NCBI RefSeq assembly: GCF_000835495.1
Contig: NW_015622542.1
Location: 5,416,485 to 5,480,484, forward strand
DNA length: 64,000 nt
Direction: 5' to 3'
DNA from: Cladophialophora immunda
Lineage: Eukaryota; Ascomycota; Eurotiomycetes; Chaetothyriales; Herpotrichiellaceae
Below the pieces are notes generated by a model, which saw only the letters and a list, made by a program, of their open reading frames with translations, was not told the DNA's origin and ran no database searches. A program made the position numbers and the translations under genes. This document shows, piece after piece, positions 12,149 to 23,938 of this stretch (the stretch's first letter is position 1; the number at the start of each line of letters is the position of its first letter).

Positions 12149-13377
12149 TTAGGACTGTGGCGATATCAAAATCTTGAGGTGGTTGGACTTGTTCTTGATC
12201 AGTTCGAGAATTCCTCCGACATGAGCATCCTCTAATGGAACGATTGAAGTTATCATTGCTTCAAACGGAATCTCACCTTGTCCCATTGCAGCGATGACAT
12301 CCTTGAAATCTTGTGTGGTATAACAAATTCCGCCAACAATGCGTTTTTCTCGATAGATCAACTCATTCAGATCCACTTTCACCGGCCCATGACGGATTGC
12401 CACATTGCAAATGGTCCCCCCGGGCCTTGTCGACGCCAATGCAGCATCTAGAGTGGATTGTAGGCCACTGGCATCGAAAGCGACATCAACCCCGTCTTTT
12501 GTCAGCGACGACACAGCCTCTGTCACCGCGTCTCCTCTTTTGCTGTCGCCTGATTGCGGCTTCAAAGGGTTGATGACAATATCGGCTCCGAACGTAGCAG
12601 CCTGTCGAGCCCTGCCGTCGGCTATTTCAGTTACAATCACCACGCTCGCTCCCATACTCTTCAAACCAAGCAAAATGGCTATCCCAATTGGTCCAGCCCC
12701 TAGTATAAGTGCTGTCTGGCCTCTCTTGAACTCCGACACTCTTATCATGTGCCAGGCGACAGCAAGAGGTTCCGCCAAAGCGCCAACACTCAACGGGACA
12801 TTATCGGGTATGGGAAAGCAGTTGAACGACTTGACCACAGCTTCAGTGGCAAACCCTCCGCTCGGAGCATTGTAGCCGTATGTGCCCCATCGTTTGCAGA
12901 TGTTGATCTGGCCACGCTGGCAAGACGGACACAGATTTCCGTCGTACGACCGGTCATCCAGTGACGGGTTGACAGCGACTCTCTGTCCGACTTGAAGACC
13001 GGAAACTTTTGAACCTATTTCCACGATAGTGCCCGACATTTCGTGCCCAAGGATCACCGGAAGTTGGACGCCGGAGTATGGGTGCTTGGAGCCTTGAGCA
13101 GGGGCCACATGAGGCCCATGCTGGTACTCATGTATATCAGAGCCGCAAATTCCGCAGTATGCTATTTGGATGCGAACTTCATCGGCTTGACATGTTCTGC
13201 CACTCGTAAGGCTACTGTCCATGCGCTCTCATCTGCTGACGTGAAAATCACTTACAATGCTGATATTCGATCCACTTTGACAGTTTCTTTATCATAGAAC
13301 CTCAGTGCAATGACTTGGGCTTGTTGTTTGTCCTGGGAGCTGGATTGGTCTCGAGGCTTACACGACTGGCTCTCCAT
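12149..13377 (-). CDS. Zinc alcohol dehydrogenase, butanediol/threonine dehydrogenase-like (ADH-1)
   Basis: Predicted zinc MDR dehydrogenase of about 389 aa. Exons are 13377..13256 and 13196..12149, with a 59-bp intron (GTAAGT...GGCAG). Catalytic zinc ligands appear in CGICGSD and GHEMSGT. Four structural-zinc cysteines lie in LCPSCQRGQINICKR. The coenzyme motif is GAGPIGIAILLG. Family resemblance is to (R,R)-2,3-butanediol and related sec-alcohol/polyol dehydrogenases. The N-terminus is less certain: an in-frame ATG also exists at 13467, and 13377 was preferred because the extra residues have no counterpart in the paralogue ADH-2 (37157-38350). It is divergent from the frameshifted SDR, with a palindromic element between them. 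Confidence 0.85.
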
Positions 13378-13590
13378 CGTGTCCGAACTCAATATTTGCG
13401 AGGTCGGTAGCGCTAGTCGAGGGTGCTTTCCGAAATGCTGGGCGAGCATTGCTGCTCTCGTAGACATGGTGGAAATGATGAGACTGTAATGGAGGAATAG
13501 GAAGAACTCTCCAATGGTGGCAGGTTATTGAGGTCTGAGGCAAGGCTCCTCAGAGCTAAGTGTTGCCTATATCCAAGATTGAAATAATCT

Positions 13591-13610
13591 TTATAGCCTA
13601 CAGGCTATAA
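13591..13610. promoter_or_regulatory. Perfect inverted repeat of the GGCTATAA element
   Basis: TTATAGCC, a 4-base spacer (TACA), then GGCTATAA: an inverted repeat with two perfect 8-bp arms. It sits between the divergent starts of ADH-1 (13377) and the SDR at 13794, about 200 bp from each. Each arm is one copy of the element seen singly in other promoters. Inverted half-sites suit a dimeric regulator, and Zn2Cys6 factors are encoded nearby, but binding is not shown by sequence. Confidence 0.55.
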
Positions 13611-13793
13611 GACTTCAAGAAGGTTGCGGATCCATGGCTCGACCACTTCTTAGGCCAAATAGCCGTCATTCTTGGCAGAGCGGGCAAGATAATCAGTGTC
13701 CTATCCTTCCGCTGGTCAAGAAAGGTGTGTTGCATCTGATGACCGTGTGCCGAAATCCAGGCAATAATAGCCTGACTTCACGACGACGAGAAA

Positions 13794-14574
13794 ATGGTCG
13801 GACTCCTGCAAGGGAAAGTTGTGGTAATCACAGGCAGTTCCTCAGGGATAGGGCGCTTGATTGCCTTCACCTGTGCCTCTCAAGGCGCTGATTTGGTCCT
13901 TCATCACCTCGGCACCACTCAAACACAGACGGACGTCCAAACTCTCCAAGAAGAAATCAATGAGCTGGGTAACGGTTCGAAGGCTGTCGCCATAGGCGAG
14001 GATCTCCTCAGCGACGGCGCTGCTCACAAGATCGTCAGCAAAGCCGTTGAGTCGTTTGGTGAAATCAATGTCTTGGTCAACAATGCTGGAATTTGTGTCT
14101 TCCAGAGCTATGACAAAGTATCAATGGCGCTATTGGAAACACATCTGGCAGTCAACTTTAAGGCTCTGTATGCCCTGACACAGGCAACGAGTGAGCAGAT
14201 GAAAGCCCAAGGAAAAGGTGGGAGCATTGTTTCGATTGCATCATTGGCTGCCACATTGGGTGCAAGAAACCTGAGTCAACGCAGCAAGTAAAGCGGCTAT
14301 CATCGGTATGTCCGCAACCCTGGCCGTAGAGCTTGGAAGTCATGGCATTCGATTCAATTGCATCTGCCCAGGGACGATCGAGACCTCGATGAATCAAGAA
14401 GATTTGGGCAAAGACAACAAAAGAGCTGAATTAAGCGGCAGGGTTCCTCTTGGTCGTCTCGGTCAGCCGGAAGAGGTTGCGAGTGCTGTCCTGTTCCTCG
14501 CAAGTAGTCTGTCCAGCTACATTACTGGACAGTCTCTTATTGTGGATGGTGGCATTGGGGTTAACTATCAATAA
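13794..14574 (+). pseudogene. SDR, L-rhamnose/glucose 1-dehydrogenase-like, frameshifted at the active site
   Basis: Classical SDR (about 260 codons), a paralogue of 29124-29906. The first frame runs 13794-14291 (MVGLLQGKVVVITGSSSGIG, then NNAGIC and IVSIASLA) and stops. The second frame is in register from 14281 to 14574 ([24 protein letters not shown], ending with the VDGG motif). At the junction, 14277-14281, the family has an HYxxxK-type active site. Here the bases read CAAC then GCAGCA, as if two bases were lost, removing the catalytic tyrosine codon and shifting the frame. No intron signals explain the change. It resembles fungal NAD(P) L-rhamnose-1-dehydrogenases. Likely inactive unless this is a sequencing error. 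Confidence 0.75.
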
Positions 14575-15313
14575 CCGGATCTGTTCCGAAAGTGAGACGC
14601 ACCCAGAATGAGATAGAGAATACCTGAAAACTTCGCAATGCCTTCAACCCTGTGTGTCAAAATAAAATTAGAGTGTTCAAAGAGCTTTAACCGTCTTCTC
14701 TGCGAGCCAGGAAGCGACCTAATGGCCATGGCAGCAGCCACAAATGGTGAGGTTAGACGCAATCTGCGAGTGTGTCTGATCAGATTGCAAAGGTGATATA
14801 ATGACTGCCACGCTAGACCCTCAGAGTAGGCTCGATGAAGGGTGTTTGTCAACTACATTTCCGAGGCTTTGTCCAGTCTGCAGTATGCTCTTTCGGATGC
14901 GGGGACCCCGCGGTCGACTTTGGGCCTCACGTTCCTGGAGGAGGGCTAATCCCATCTTCAGACTGTACCCATCTTGGCATAAGACCTTGACTTGCAAGGG
15001 TGTGCACAACACGAATACGAGCATTGCCGTCCCCGCATATTCGCACCTTTAACGCCAAATCACAAAGAATTATGGTAACACGTGTGAATTTCCGTAGACT
15101 CGGCTTGATCTAGCTGTTGGACGGCAAAAGGATAGAATAGGAAATAAAGAGCTCGGCTCTGAATAGTAAACATCCGAAGGCAGGACGAAATAGAAATCGA
15201 GACCTCAATTGCGCAGGTTGATAAAGTACGGCATCTGCGCTGGTGGAAGACGCCAACGTCCTCATTTTTCTGTCCTGTTGATCAAGGAAGTTATTCTATC
15301 TGCAAAACTTGCT
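14575..15313. other. Intergenic region, no gene seen
   Basis: About 740 bp between the frameshifted SDR and the epoxide-hydrolase-like gene. Short frames on both strands lack family signals or plausible splice continuity. No copy of the GGCTATAA element was seen here. Confidence 0.5.
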
Positions 15314-16384
15314 ATGGCTACTCAGAAGATCAAACCCTTCAATGATCCTCGAGTGCAGCTGCGTTCAACGGTTCTTAATGGCCTCACTTACGGCTATCTC
15401 TATTCCGAACCTCTTCCGTCTGTAGTTCGGCGAGGAACTGTCCTGCTTGTGCACGGATTCCCCGATCTCTCATTTGGATGGAGGTATCAAATTCCGTTCT
15501 TGACCTCGCTCGGTCTTGCTGTCATTGCACCGGACTGTGTGGGATACGGCCGGACGGACTCCCCTCGACACGCCTTGTCCAATTACGGATATAAACGCGC
15601 GGCGGACGACCTGGCCACGTTGTGTGAGCAACTTGGTCAAGCAGAGATCGTGCTGGGCGGCCATGACTGGGGCGCTGCCGTCGCATGGCGCATGACCCAG
15701 TACTACCCCAAGCTCGTCAAGGCACTCTTCATCTTCGGTGCTCCCTATTTTCCACCATCATCCCGCTTCGAGCCTCTCGCCAACATCATTCGTAATTACA
15801 TGCCGAACCTGGCGTACCAAGCACAACTTGTCTCCGGCGAAATTGAAGACAGAGTACAATCTCGTTCCGAGATCCGCATGTTCCTGAGCGCCGTCTTCGG
15901 GGCACTTAACGATGCCCGACCCGACCGTCTCGCTGGCTTCGACGTCCATTCAGGAGTCAATCTAGACCTGGTTCTCTCCGGCTCCATTCCGGCCAACGAC
16001 CTGCTCAGCAGCGACGAGCTCGACTTCTACGCCACGGAATTCTACCGCAACGGCCTCACTGGCCCCGTGAACTGGTACCGTACTCGCGAAGTCAACTGGT
16101 CCGACGAGAACGCCCACTTTTTTGATAACGGTAATAATCCCCGGCCATCGAATCTACGATTCGGTCCGGAGCATGAGATTCTATACGTCCGAGCCACACG
16201 CGACCCGGCCATCACGGACTACATGGTCTCTCGTATGCTTCCAAAGGCTGATAAGCTGACACATCGCGAGATCGAGGCTGGACATTGGATTCTCTGGCAG
16301 AAACCCGCCGAAGCTAATCACATTCTCGGACAGTGGTTAGAGGACAAGGTCTTCAAGGGAGGCCATTTCTCCAGCAAGCTGTAG
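15314..16384 (+). CDS. Alpha/beta-hydrolase, soluble epoxide hydrolase-like
   Basis: Intronless 356-aa alpha/beta-hydrolase. The start MATQKIKPF at 15314 is preferred over an in-frame ATG 105 bases upstream because homologous sequence begins here. The oxyanion-hole motif HGFPD is near residue 47. The nucleophile elbow GGHDWG (Asp near residue 118) has aspartate rather than serine, as in epoxide hydrolases and haloalkane dehalogenases. The cap region follows (ARPDRLAGFDV, then EFYRNG), and GHWILWQKP holds the catalytic histidine near residue 323. Such enzymes open epoxides to vicinal diols through an alkyl-enzyme ester. Together with two dihydrodiol-dehydrogenase-like genes and BVMOs it fits oxidative catabolism of a cyclic or unsaturated compound, which is inference. 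Confidence 0.88.
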   Translation: MATQKIKPFNDPRVQLRSTVLNGLTYGYLYSEPLPSVVRRGTVLLVHGFPDLSFGWRYQIPFLTSLGLAVIAPDCVGYGRTDSPRHALSNYGYKRAADDLATLCEQLGQAEIVLGGHDWGAAVAWRMTQYYPKLVKALFIFGAPYFPPSSRFEPLANIIRNYMPNLAYQAQLVSGEIEDRVQSRSEIRMFLSAVFGALNDARPDRLAGFDVHSGVNLDLVLSGSIPANDLLSSDELDFYATEFYRNGLTGPVNWYRTREVNWSDENAHFFDNGNNPRPSNLRFGPEHEILYVRATRDPAITDYMVSRMLPKADKLTHREIEAGHWILWQKPAEANHILGQWLEDKVFKGGHFSSKL

Positions 16385-17869
16385 CTAGGGGCAATCTCTT
16401 TGTTTTAGGCGACCGCTATTTGTATTGGTGGTGGACTGTGAGGTGCACGCTGAGCAGAGAAGAGGGTAAAACGAAGCATCGAGTGTATTACATCCCATAA
16501 TTCCATGCGCCATAGTCGTGGTGTTGAAATTCATTCATATATAGTCCCCTATGTTGTTCTATCCTCTTGGTACAGTCCTTGTGTTGCCTGTACCTCTTGC
16601 TTCTCAAGACTGCCTAGGTGGCTAGGCTAATGATTGTCATTGAGGTTGGCTGGCCACTTTCAGCACTACCTACTTTTCCTGATTGCGAGGAATCAAGGCT
16701 ACTGTCATTAAATGCTTACCCCGACCTTGAACTTGAACTTGAACTTAGCTCTATCGTATTGGCCAGGGGAACAATCAGAGTCTACCGTTCAATGCAAAAG
16801 TTACTCTGGGATTCTGTAGAGAACTATTTGCGAGCTGGCCTGCTGATTGGAGAGTGAGATTAGATATCACAGTGCTGTCTGTGTGATTAACTGCTCAGTG
16901 GAATCAGAAATTGCCGTCCCGACGACTTTTGGACGTTTGTTGATATGGGTGACCCACAGGGACGCAGGGATGGCGCCCCGATCGACTACATAATAGGGGT
17001 GTCAGCCTTGTGATCCGGAAGTGCAAACCACTGGCAGATGTGTCGCAGCTGGCTTGACTCGAAGTGTAGGATGAAAGAACTTCTTTTAGCCGATCAGGAA
17101 CCAGAAGCTGGAAGCTAAGTTTATGCGCGTGTAAAGAATGATTACCCCCCTTTAGTGCTCTAGATTCCTTCGTCCAGCTAACTCTAATAGTGGCGGGCAA
17201 TATCGCGAGGGCTGACTTGGTGGCTGACTGAAAGACAGTCACTTGTATTTCCTTTTCCAGATCACGCGATACGCTGCCTGGGCTGTTATTGTTGCATCAA
17301 GCTCCAACTCTTCATACTAAAGAGACTGTTAGCAGGATAGTGAGTCATGGACGTAACAATTTGGAGCTTCCAGCCAAAGCAACCGCTAACACGGGTACAC
17401 CTATTCTCAGGAACATCCTTGTGGTGAAGCGAGGATATTGCCCACAAATCATTCCAATCAGCGGTTGGAAGCCGAAGTCATTGCAGGTCCCTGGCAGACA
17501 CTTCCGCCATCCGGGATTGATCGCGCGTGGGTGTGGGCCGGCTATATGCCAGGCTCCCACTTGGCATCGTTCGGGCCGGGCAATGCGAACGTGCCGTGAC
17601 GTTCAAGTTCAGAGCTAGATTATTAGCATAGAAGGGAAGATACAGACTAATGACTCTATATACTCTTGCCGTGGAGAAGCGTACAGACTCCTCAGGAAAG
17701 GCTCAAAAACTTCAGGCACAATCAACAGTACAACTGGGCCTCCAGTCAGTGTACCCTATGCGGTGGCCTCTTCGTCGATAAGCAACCTTGAAACCACATC
17801 AACTCTGTGTCAATTCGTCTCATTTCTCTAGGTCCAGAGCTTGAGGAAATCAGTAAAAAGGGCACAATC
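16385..17869. other. Gene-free stretch of about 1.5 kb
   Basis: No supported gene. A short tandem microsatellite, CTTGAA repeated three times, is at 16726-16746. The remaining short frames on both strands carry no motif. The 3' end is the promoter region of the second dihydrodiol-dehydrogenase-like gene, in which no GGCTATAA element was found. Confidence 0.5.
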
Positions 17870-19272
17870 ATGGTCTACACAGTTCGGTGGGGAATCCTAG
17901 GTAAGATTAAATTGCAAGGACTTTTCATGGCTTCAAAGAAGCTTTGAGTCATGTGCAATGTCTATCGGTGGAAGGTGCTGACTTGGATTTATCAATATCT
18001 AGCCACTGGTTGGATTGCTGAAAGTCAGTACGGTCTCGCAAAACGTCGCATATGTTGAAAGTGTTCGTCCTAACGGCTGGAATCGCAGAATTCACTGGTG
18101 ATCTTCTCATAGATCCGAGTACGCGCAACACCAGAGATGTAGCCCATGTTGTAGCAGCTGTCGCATCATCCTCAGGCAAAGACCGCGCTGAGCGCTTCTG
18201 TCGCGATCTTGGAATCCCAGAAGCTTGTGCTACTTATGGCTCGTATACGGACCTTGTAAAGGACCCGAACGTCGACATTGTCTACGTCGCAAGTCCACAT
18301 TCGCATCACTTCCGCCATACAATGTTGGCTCTCGCTGCCGGCAAGCACGTCGTCTGCGAGAAACCTTTGACCGTCAACGCAGCCCAAACAAAGATTCTGT
18401 ACGAGACTGCCAGGGAAAGGAAGCTCTTCTTGCTGGATGCCGTTTGGACACGGTTCTTCCCATTGAGCATTCAGATCCGCGAGTCGATCCAGAGAGGTGA
18501 AATCGGCGAAGTCCTCCGCGTCATAGCCGATACATCATTTGGCATTCATCCTGATATCGCTCTCAGGGAAACTCCTCGAAAACTCACTTATGATCTCGCG
18601 GGTGGAGCTCTCCTCGAAAGTATGTTCAAATACCCCCCCTTGCTGCAAGTTCAGAGTCTCGGATCCTGACCTTGAGCGCTGGACCCAGTTGGCATTTATT
18701 CCCTTACATGGGTATTCCAGACGCTTTACCACACTCTACCACGAGATCAGCGCAGGCCTCCGTCGAGCATCTTGTCATATATGGCCAAATATGAACCCAC
18801 TGGCGTGGACCAAACTACTACCATGTTGTTATCGTTCCCTACATCGACGCCCTCCAATCTTCCAAACAGCTCTTCTCACGGAATAGCAATGACGGCTTTC
18901 GCCGTGGCCAGCGACCCTGACCAGAAGAATAGCGCCGGACCTGCGATCCGTATCCAGGGCACACAAGGCGAGATTCAGGTCTATGGGCCGGCATTCCAGC
19001 CGACACGATACCGGGTGATTCCCTCGAAGCAAGAGGACTTGCCAGTGACCATCCGCGACGTCGAGTTTAGCTTTCCAGCGAATGGCCATGGCATGTTCTA
19101 TGAGGCCGATGACGCAGCGCGATGCATCAGAGATGGTAAGCTCGAGAGCGAGACCATGCCTTGGGACGAAAGCGTCCTCGTCATGGAGGTCATGGACGAG
19201 GTACGCAGGCAAGGTGGACTCCAATATCCTGATTCCGTCGAGTCAAGTGTTGTGCAGCACTGCCTGCAGTGA
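17870..19272 (+). CDS. Gfo/Idh/MocA oxidoreductase, dihydrodiol/D-xylose dehydrogenase-like (copy 2)
   Basis: Predicted 388-aa paralogue of the gene at 2548-3694. Exons are 17870-17900, 18003-18023 (21 nt), 18089-18619 and 18689-19272. Splicing yields MVYTVRWGILATGWIAEKF, where the nucleotide-binding motif is spread over three exons. The conserved CEKPL motif is at about residues 107-111, and the C-terminal half rebuilds as LLEIGIYSLTWVFQTLY. The first intron splits the same glycine/alanine position as in copy 1, supporting common descent; later introns are extra in this copy. It is an NAD(P)-dependent oxidoreductase of dihydrodiols or aldoses. It ends with the VMEVMDEVRRQGG signature plus a short tail. 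Confidence 0.87.
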
Positions 19273-19803
19273 GATATCTTCTATGTTGTTGGCAAATTCC
19301 AATATACAACAGGATGAAAACTGTCAACACAAGTATTTATACTCTGTTGTGGAAGGACGTTCATAGAATTAGGCAGTCGAGGACGAAAAATCTATACTTC
19401 ATCCGTCGCATTATGATTAGCAGCTCGCCGCTTTGTTCACTGTCGGCTCAAATCTTGCTTCCTGAAAGCTCCCAGCGCGATCTCTGAGTGATCCCTGAGG
19501 AGTTATTACAAATTTTTGCGCGTAGAAAACATGGGCGGAATAGATTCAGCAAAAGCTTCTCGCACAAGGAGCCGGTACTGTATGTAAATACGCTTGTATC
19601 AGAGTCCAAAATCTGTCCGACCTGATCGACCCTGGCGCGGTTGGACACCACAAACTCCCTGTTGAATCCGTATCCAAATGTGTATATAGAAGGAAAGTTC
19701 CTTCTCAGCTCATAAGTATGCAGAAATAGACATAAACCGTCACAATCCATTGTAAAGCGTGCCGAACCCAATGAGATTTCTCGTCCAGCTGCAAACCACG
19801 AGA

Positions 19804-20651
19804 TCATGCATCATCAACCTCCGGGTCGGAGCTCATCCTAACTGGGGTGGGCTTGATGTAATCTCTCTCCAGCACCGCTGACATTCCAAGAATCATAACT
19901 ATGACCATGGCAATGATCTCCTCCAGGACATCCATACACAAGTAGATGGTGGGATTGCCTGTGAGGATAGCAAAACGTGAACTGTCGGTGTAGTCGGCAA
20001 CTGCCGAGTAGATCAATCGAGTTAATAGGAAAGGACAAGAAAGAGCAGCGGCGAGGAACAGCTTTTTCTGAAAGGCCCTCAATGTGTGACGCAGTTGAAA
20101 GTATAGCCAAACAGCCATCAGGAGCACGACGACAAATACGGCGAGGAAGAGGGCCATGGACACTTTGACGATGGTATTTGCGTGATAGGTGCTCTCGTTG
20201 TCGTCGGCGGTGCTGACTCCAGCGATCCCGAGGATAAGGCCAATGACGCATATGATGGCGACCAGATTGAGAAATTTAGGATTCATTGTTTGTCGCGCAT
20301 CGCTAGTACAGACACCTGGATTAGTGTACGCTTATCAACCTCAACCAGTTCAACGGGATCAACTCACATTTGTCTCAGCAGTCCAATATAGGTCAACAAC
20401 AGAGGTGCGATACCAATAAGCTCGCAGACTGCCACCGCCACCTCAACGTTGTATGAATCATGACTGATAGTCAACAATGAACAAATACTGCCAGCGATGC
20501 GGATGAGTGAGAGTGTGACAGGGAATCGCCATATCTTGCTCCCAACCCGCCAGCCAGTCCGACTCCATATGAAGAGAGCAGCAGTGAGGATGCATGGGAA
20601 TATGATGAGCTGGAGAATAGCGATGCCATCGCGATAGGTCACGGTGCCCAT
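19804..20651 (-). CDS. Multi-pass membrane protein, DUF7702-like
   Basis: Predicted 260-aa membrane protein. Exons are 20651..20368 and 20302..19804, joined across a 65-bp GTGAGT...ACTAG intron. The N-terminus MGTVTYRDGIAILQLIIFP precedes about seven hydrophobic segments of 18-23 residues with short charged loops, then an acidic cytosolic-looking tail ending EVDDA. This layout (YRDGIAI start, seven helices) matches a widespread family of uncharacterised fungal seven-helix proteins annotated as DUF7702. No catalytic motif is visible. It is convergent with the dihydrodiol dehydrogenase. The role is unknown; sensor or membrane-integrity functions would be guesswork. Confidence 0.75.
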
Positions 20652-21325
20652 TGTAATGTAATGCAAGAAGAGGTGTGAGGATGGAAAGGAGGCCTGTGAC
20701 CTACTCGGAAAGAGGACAACAAGCCCCCTTTTATCTTCGTAGACATATCCTCTACGGTAATAGTTGTAGGGGCACAGCCTTGTTCTTGATGCTGTCGAAA
20801 AGTGTTCGTGGAGGCAAGCATACGTCGGCTGGCGTATCATGTTCTACACAATAAGGAGTTGAGCTAACCCCAATGCAGGGGGCATTTCGTAGCCGGTGGG
20901 GTTTGGGGCTGAGGGCGGAATAAGAGTGGGAGGCCTTGAGTAGAACTTGAGAAGCATGGGGCGGTGTCGCCGATCAAGTGGCACGGACCACCGAGTATTT
21001 ATTGGTCTCGCGTGCGAGTAGCTAGCCGGTCTTTACAATCATCTCAAGACAGCGTGGATTGGCAATTCATCTCTGGACATCTCTAAACATACCAACGGTA
21101 TTCGTATTGACTCGTACGCCGGAGAGATTCAGACAGGATCTCCATGCATCAATTTGGAATCGGTCGAGAAACTCACTCTTCGCCAGACCACACAAGCGCA
21201 TGCGAAGCTCATCCACTACAAAGCTTAACCTGTCTCTCTCTGTCCCAGTGAGGAGCATATACGAGAATCGGGGCGACTGCATGCCGTAACTATCTGGTAA
21301 CCGCGCGTGGCAACCGACCAATGCC

Positions 21326-23025
21326 ATGGTCTTCAGTGGACGTCCATCGAGTGCTTGTCACGCATGCCGAACAAAACGACTCAAGGTAGGATTACTGCCC
21401 CCTGTGTCGCTACAGAAGGATTGCGACTTCTTTCTCATTGGTGCCATATCATGGATATATCACGGCCGATCATAGCTAACTCTGAGGGTCTGTCTAGTGC
21501 GACCGAGTCCGCCCCGGCTGCACGCAATGTGCTCGGAAACGAATTGCCTGTCCCGGGTACAGGCCGTCGTCAGAGCTGCGAATCAGGGACGAGACGGACA
21601 GAGTGACTCGCAAATCACTGGGCGCTACAGAAGTCACGTACAACTTCGCTCAAGCGCCCCAACTCACTGCTGCCGGCCCCGATCTCACAGAAACACAAAC
21701 ACCTCATCCAGGGTCATCAAGTATCCTGGACTCCACTACCGACGATAGTGCCGTATCCTATTTCATGTCGTCTTACATTACCTGTGGTCCTTTTCAAGAA
21801 TACTTGCCTAGCATGTATGTCGGATGCAGGTTTGGCGAGGACGCGCTATCGGCAGCCATCGACGCCGCTTCTTTCGCAGCGTACGCCCGGCAAACCGGCC
21901 ATCGAGGATGCATGGATAGAGGCCGGAGAAGCTACACCTTGGCTTTGAGTCGAATTAATCTTGCCCTTACCGACCCCGCAACGGCAGTGCTCGACCAGAC
22001 ACTTGCCTCGATTCTGCTGTTGGGAACATTTGAGAGCATCGTTTTTCCGGGCGCGAGGTCCCCTGAAGAATGGACGGCGCATCTCTTCGGCGCTGCCAAA
22101 CTGCTACAGCTGAGAGGATTGAAGCAGTTTGGATCTGAATTTGGGGCTCAGCTGTTCAGCCACACAACAAGCAACATTTTCGCCAGTAGCATGCAGCGAT
22201 TCGTCAACATGCCGGCTGAGGTTCAGAGCTTGAAAGACGTGGCAAACCCCTTTCTCGATCCGAATGATCCTGGCAACAGAATGAGTCCCGTGTTGGAGCG
22301 CGTTGTCCGTATCAAGGCAAGGATCTCCAACTATTCCAAGGACAGGGGTGTCTTGTATGAGGTATTCGACGACGCTGCGGTTCTCGAGCAGGAAATTGTT
22401 GAGCTTATCAAAGACGATGACCCAATACTGGGGTACACGGTTCGATCAAAAGAAGACACACCCTCTTGGGCATATCGCGGTATCGCATACCGCTACAAGA
22501 GTCATCGAGCAATCAAAATCCGGAACACGCTACGCATGGCCCGCTTGTTCCTCTTGGAGGTGATGTCCGCCGGAGCATCCCTGGCAATAGAGAGCATGCA
22601 GAACCAAGCCGACAAGGAAACTCCTAGCAAGGGATTTCGAGATTCATACGACTTTACCGCATTCAAGGAAGATGCGCGTAGGCTCGCGGACGAGATTACT
22701 ACGGAAGTCCTGGGCTGCTTGCCTGATTTCCTCGAGCCGAGTCCTACAGGGCCAAGATTCTCACCGTCCTCCAGGACATTGGTCTGGCCGCTGAGTGTAA
22801 TTTACAAGAACCGCATATGCCCTCCACAGGCCAGGGAGTATGCAAGGTCTATGGCGGATGAGTTTGTGAAAGACCTGGATAGGCTGCAGCTTGTGGACGC
22901 TAGGAAATTCATTACTGACGCAGAGAGTGCGGAAGACTGGTGAGTTACAAGTGCTTGACTTGGCTGATGCACCGACACAACTGATCTAACCAATCTCCAG
23001 GCTGCATCTATATCACCTAGATTGA
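21326..23025 (+). CDS. Zn2Cys6 transcription factor with fungal-specific domain
   Basis: Predicted 508-aa regulator. Exon 1 (21326-21385) encodes MVFSGRPSSACHACRTKRLK. A 112-bp intron (GTAGGA...GTCTAG) splits the zinc cluster, and exon 2 starts at 21498 with CDRVRPGCTQC. The complete cluster has C-x2-C-x6-C-x6-C-x2-C-x6-C spacing (residues 11-37). The rest is a fungal-specific regulatory domain with no other motif. The last junction (22939/23001, CTAACC branch site) adds a short 25-nt exon ending LHLYHLD. It is unlike the other three regulators in the window: shorter, with tighter cluster spacing. It probably acts in the nucleus on nearby or unlinked genes; targets are unknown. Confidence 0.82.
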
Positions 23026-23938
23026 AGCTCGCTTCGGCTGGGTGGCCGCGCCCGAAATCACGTAAAATATGTGATTATTATACTTCCCTCTAGATGGGTC
23101 GTCCAGGTGGCTGTTGATCAGTTGACGAGAAAAGGATCTGCAATGACGTATACTGTCACAACTCTCTACCAGGGGAATTCCAATGTAACTGATCTATAGA
23201 CGGCCCCGAAGAGTAACGATTTTCGGTGGATAAGTCGAAGGGTTTCTTCGTACAGGGTGTTGGGGATGGACGATATACTAAACCTTGTACGGTGGGTATT
23301 TCGTAGCTGGGGCCGCGAAGTCTTTCGGGGTCCCATAGCACGCCCTGACGATCATCTCAAGGCTCAGCTTAAGCTTAGGTTCGACTTGATCTTCTCTCAC
23401 CCTCTAGATTCAAACATTGTAGATGGTGGGCATATTTTTCGGTTTCGAGTAACCTAGGCATCGATTTTTGCCGTTGGCTCTCGAAATAGTCCTCTAGAAG
23501 CACGAATTCGCATTGTCGCACCTCTTAGGCACAGATGACCACCATACAAGAGATTACAGAACGTTCAGACCTCCACAAAATATTTCTTACCACAGGGTAC
23601 ATCAGAGAATTACAGTAGAGCAGGGTTGTTGAAATATGCCACAAGTACACCCGTGGCAAAGAGTTGAGTCTTGTGCAATGTACATTATGAAGAGGTGATC
23701 TATTGCTGCATATCCGCACCTCCCTTTGTTAAATTGTTTATGCACAAACCAACGTGTGTGTTCTAATCTTCTCAGCATCATGTTTCCACGAGCTTTGCTC
23801 AATCGCCACAAAGCGCATGTATTGGCCGGCCCCTTTTTTGATCAGAGGAACCGTTGTCTCCATAACCACGTCGGGCAGGACAATGAAAGACAATACCGAC
23901 CGCGAATGAATCATTGCCGCCCAGCTGCCAGCTGCCAG
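23026..23938. other. Intergenic region, no gene seen
   Basis: About 0.9 kb between convergent genes. Short frames only, none with family features. No repeat or regulatory element was recognised. Confidence 0.5.
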
